Assembly: GCA_963666465.1 (NCBI GenBank)
Contig: OY762824.1
Coordinates: forward strand, 2,418,001 to 2,482,000
Reading direction: 5' to 3'
DNA length: 64,000 bases
Origin: VXYL01 sp963666465
GTDB taxonomy: Bacteria; Pseudomonadota; Gammaproteobacteria; Pseudomonadales; Azotimanducaceae
The notes below the pieces were generated by a model. The model ran no database searches and had not been told where the DNA came from. It saw only the letters and a program-made list of their open reading frames with translations. Each line of letters starts with the position of its first letter. Positions within the stretch are counted from its first letter, which is position 1. The position numbers and the translations under genes are program-made. Below are positions 61,821 through 64,000 of this stretch, one piece after another.

Positions 61821-64000
61821 ATGCAGTTGCCGTGCCGTCGCGTGCGGCGACCGCGGCGTGTCTTTCGACATGGGCCGGCGGCCTCTTGCGGCGTCTCTGA
61901 CGGGACCGATCCCGCGACCCCGGGCGTGGACCCGGCGCTGGTGGCGCAGGTGCGGGGCCATGCGGCGGAGACGCATGAGGGCCAGACGCACGTGGACCGC
62001 TGGAAGCGGGTTCTGGCCGCGTTCGGCGACGACAACGGCTACACGGCGATGACGGCGGCGGAGGCGCAGGCATTTGCCGACCAGGGCTGGCAACGCTGGG
62101 TTCCGGTGGCCGCTGCGCTCGCGGCGCTGGCGGCGGCGACCGAACCGGAGCAGCCCCTGACCCTGCCGGCGGTGAGCGTCTCGGCGGGTGCGGACGTCAC
62201 GGAAGGCGGGGATGCGGTGTTCACGGTGACGGCGAGCCCGGCGCCTGCGGCGGAGTTGGCGGTGACGGTGACCGTGGCGGCCGAAGGCGACTTCGGCATC
62301 ACCGCGGGCAGCCGATCGGTGACGATTCCGACCACGGGCAGCGCCACGCTGACGCTGGCGACAACCAATGACGAGGTTGACGAGCCGGACGGCTCGACGA
62401 GCGTGACGGTGGCGGCGGGCGACGGCTACACGGTCGGCGATCCGGCGTCGGGGACCGTGGCCATTGCCGACGACGACCCGGCGGCGGCGGTCGCGACGGT
62501 GGACCCGGCTCTGGTTGCGCAGGTGCGTGGCTATGCGGCTGAGACGCATGAAGGCCAGGCGCATGTGGACCGCTGGAAGCGGGTGCTGGCCGCGTTCGGC
62601 GACGACAACGGCTACACGGCGATGACGGCGGCGGAGGCGCGGGCATTTGCCGACGGGGGCTGGCAACGGTGGGTTCCGGTGGCCGCTGCGCTCGCGGCGC
62701 TGGAAGCGGCGCCCGAACCGCCGGAGCCCGAAACCCTGCCGGCGATCACGGTCTCGGCGGGGGTGGACGTCACGGAAGGCGGGGACGCGACCTTCACGGT
62801 GACGGCGAGCCCGGCCCCTGCATCGCCGCTGGCGGTGAGCGTGACGGTGGCGGCCGATGGCGATTACGGCATTGCCTCGGGCACGCAGACCGTCAGCATC
62901 CCGGCCACGGGCAGCGCCACGCTGACGCTGGCGACGGTGAATGACGACGCCGACGAGCCCGACGGCTCGGCGAGCGTGACGGTTGACGCCGGCGAGGGCT
63001 ACACGGTGGGTTCCCCCGCGTCGGGCACCGTGGCCATTGCCGACGACGACGACGCGCCGCTTCCGGCGGTGACGGTCTCGGCGGGGGCGGGCGTCACGGA
63101 AGGCGGGGACGCGGCGTTCACGCTGACGGCGAGCCCGGCCCCCGCATCGCCGCTGGCGGTGAGCGTGACGGTGGCGGCCGACGGCGACTACGGCGTTGCC
63201 GCCGGCGGGCGGACGGTGACCATCCCGACCGGCGGCAGCGCGACGCTGACGCTGGCGACGGCCAATGACGACGCCGACGAGGCGGACGGCTCGGCGAGCG
63301 TGACGGTGAACGCGGGCGAGGGCTACACGGTGGGTTCCCCCGCGTCGGGCACCGTGGCCATTGCCGACGACGACGATGCGCCGCTTCCGGCGGTGACGGT
63401 CTCGGCCGGGGCGGGCGTCACGGAAGGCGGGGACGCGGTGTTCACGGTGACGGCGAGCCCGGCCCCCGCATCGCCGCTTGCGGTGAGCGTGACCGTGGCG
63501 GCCGCGGGCGATTACGGCGTAACCGCGGGCAGCCGCACGGTGACCGTCCCGACGACGGGCAGCGCCACCCTGACGCTGACAACGGCCAATGACGACGCCG
63601 ACGAGGCGGACGGCTCGGTGACTGCGACGGTGAACGCGGGCGAGGGCTACACGGTGGGTTCCCCCGCGTCGGGGACCGTGGCCATTGCCGACGACGACGA
63701 CGCGGCGGCGCTTCCGGAGATCACGGTCTCGGCGGGCGGCGCGGTGACGGAAGGCGGGGACGCGACCTTCACGGTGACGGCGAACCCGGCGCCGGCATCG
63801 GAGCTGGCGGTGACGGTGGCGGTTGTGGCCGAGGGCGACTACGGCGTGGCCGCCGGCGGGCGGACGGTGACGATCCCGGCGACGGGCAGCGCCACGCTGA
63901 CGCTGGCGACGACCGGCGACGATGCCGACGAGCCGGACGGCTCGGCGAGCGTGACGGTGACGGCGGGCGACGGCTACACGGTGGGTTCCCCCGCGTCGGG
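61821..64000 (+). CDS. Calx-beta repeat surface protein (partial, runs off window)
   Basis: The frame stays open to the window end. It has two kinds of module. Module A (about 70 residues: VDPALVAQVRG-AAETHEGQ, HVDRWKRVLAAFGDDNGYTAM, GWQRWVPVAAALAAL) occurs at about 61926 and 62502. Calx-beta-like units of 105-110 residues (LPAVTVSAG--VTEGGDAVFTVTASPAPAS, ATLTLAT-NDDADE-DGS, GYTVGSPASGTVAIADDDD) start near 62163, 62739, 63060, 63387 and 63714. Such proteins bind calcium and mediate adhesion in known cases. The start is uncertain: ATG 61821 lacks a clear ribosome binding site or signal peptide, so the true N-terminus could be altered upstream. Successive units are near-identical at DNA level. 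Confidence 0.75.
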   Translation, partial: MQLPCRRVRRPRRVFRHGPAASCGVSDGTDPATPGVDPALVAQVRGHAAETHEGQTHVDRWKRVLAAFGDDNGYTAMTAAEAQAFADQGWQRWVPVAAALAALAAATEPEQPLTLPAVSVSAGADVTEGGDAVFTVTASPAPAAELAVTVTVAAEGDFGITAGSRSVTIPTTGSATLTLATTNDEVDEPDGSTSVTVAAGDGYTVGDPASGTVAIADDDPAAAVATVDPALVAQVRGYAAETHEGQAHVDRWKRVLAAFGDDNGYTAMTAAEARAFADGGWQRWVPVAAALAALEAAPEPPEPETLPAITVSAGVDVTEGGDATFTVTASPAPASPLAVSVTVAADGDYGIASGTQTVSIPATGSATLTLATVNDDADEPDGSASVTVDAGEGYTVGSPASGTVAIADDDDAPLPAVTVSAGAGVTEGGDAAFTLTASPAPASPLAVSVTVAADGDYGVAAGGRTVTIPTGGSATLTLATANDDADEADGSASVTVNAGEGYTVGSPASGTVAIADDDDAPLPAVTVSAGAGVTEGGDAVFTVTASPAPASPLAVSVTVAAAGDYGVTAGSRTVTVPTTGSATLTLTTANDDADEADGSVTATVNAGEGYTVGSPASGTVAIADDDDAAALPEITVSAGGAVTEGGDATFTVTANPAPASELAVTVAVVAEGDYGVAAGGRTVTIPATGSATLTLATTGDDADEPDGSASVTVTAGDGYTVGSPAS

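Overview
The window is GC-rich (roughly 63-67% by eye) DNA with proteobacterial-type genes: a Maf/YceF pyrophosphatase, a TRAP transporter, PqaA, RecQ fused to a phosphoribosyltransferase, several vapBC and hic toxin-antitoxin genes, Calx-beta and ankyrin-like repeat proteins, and IS1634/IS1182-type elements. I infer a proteobacterium, tentatively gammaproteobacterial and perhaps host- or sediment-associated, with a large accessory load. No rRNA, tRNA or other lineage marker was recognised, so this is weak.

Layout. (1) 0.03-0.53 kb: C-terminal fragment of a Gfo/Idh/MocA oxidoreductase whose full copy lies at 43.9-45.2 kb. The two bracket a 44 kb defence island. (2) 0.8-11.6 kb: SNF2-type helicase (DrmD-like), AIPR protein, very large N6-adenine methyltransferase and a DUF3644 protein with a HEPN RNase motif. 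(3) 11.7-15.2 kb: repeat elements, a decayed IS1182-type element and a zincin metalloprotease. (4) 15.2-17.3 kb: first IS1634-type copy. (5) 17.8-22.9 kb: a TPR-like/HEPN pair, then an N6 methyltransferase with a PD-(D/E)XK nuclease. (6) 23.0-29.5 kb: direct repeats bracketing a small conserved protein, a catalytically degenerate ImmA/IrrE-like protein and another N6 methyltransferase. (7) 29.5-39.2 kb: tail-to-tail hicB/hicA, a recombinase core-binding-like protein, a 2148-residue DUF1998 helicase with a nuclease-like C-terminus, and a UvrD-type helicase with a RelE-like N-terminus. (8) 39.2-45.2 kb: truncated SMUG1 glycosylase, maf, a class III aminotransferase, second IS1634 copy, oxidoreductase. 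(9) 45.2-52 kb: TcmP/DUF5131 pair, TRAP permeases, vapBC, pqaA. (10) 52-59 kb: gene fragments, a MITE-like element in two copies, a second vapBC, frameshifted dprA-like and recQ-PRTase genes. (11) 59.3-64 kb: exported protein with 26-residue ankyrin-like repeats, and a Calx-beta repeat protein running off the end.

The main cross-cutting signal is a roughly 24-bp motif with core GACACACAAACATTTCGTCC, present about 17 times. I call it the FVC motif because its other strand reads ATG-TTT-GTG-TGT-CGG (Met-Phe-Val-Cys-Arg). It usually sits just 5' of a gene, pointing with transcription. It is often followed by a covarying stem-loop, it forms the inverted termini of a 385/449-bp non-coding element, and it marks the points where several genes are truncated. 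In four places its ATG/GTG/TTG is in frame with the adjoining coding sequence. It may be a mobile promoter/start element or a recombination site that assembled the island.

The genes read as parallel anti-invader modules: methyltransferases for self-marking; helicases, nucleases, AIPR and HEPN proteins as likely effectors; toxin-antitoxin pairs as stabilisers. Everything about phage defence is inference from family identity and context.
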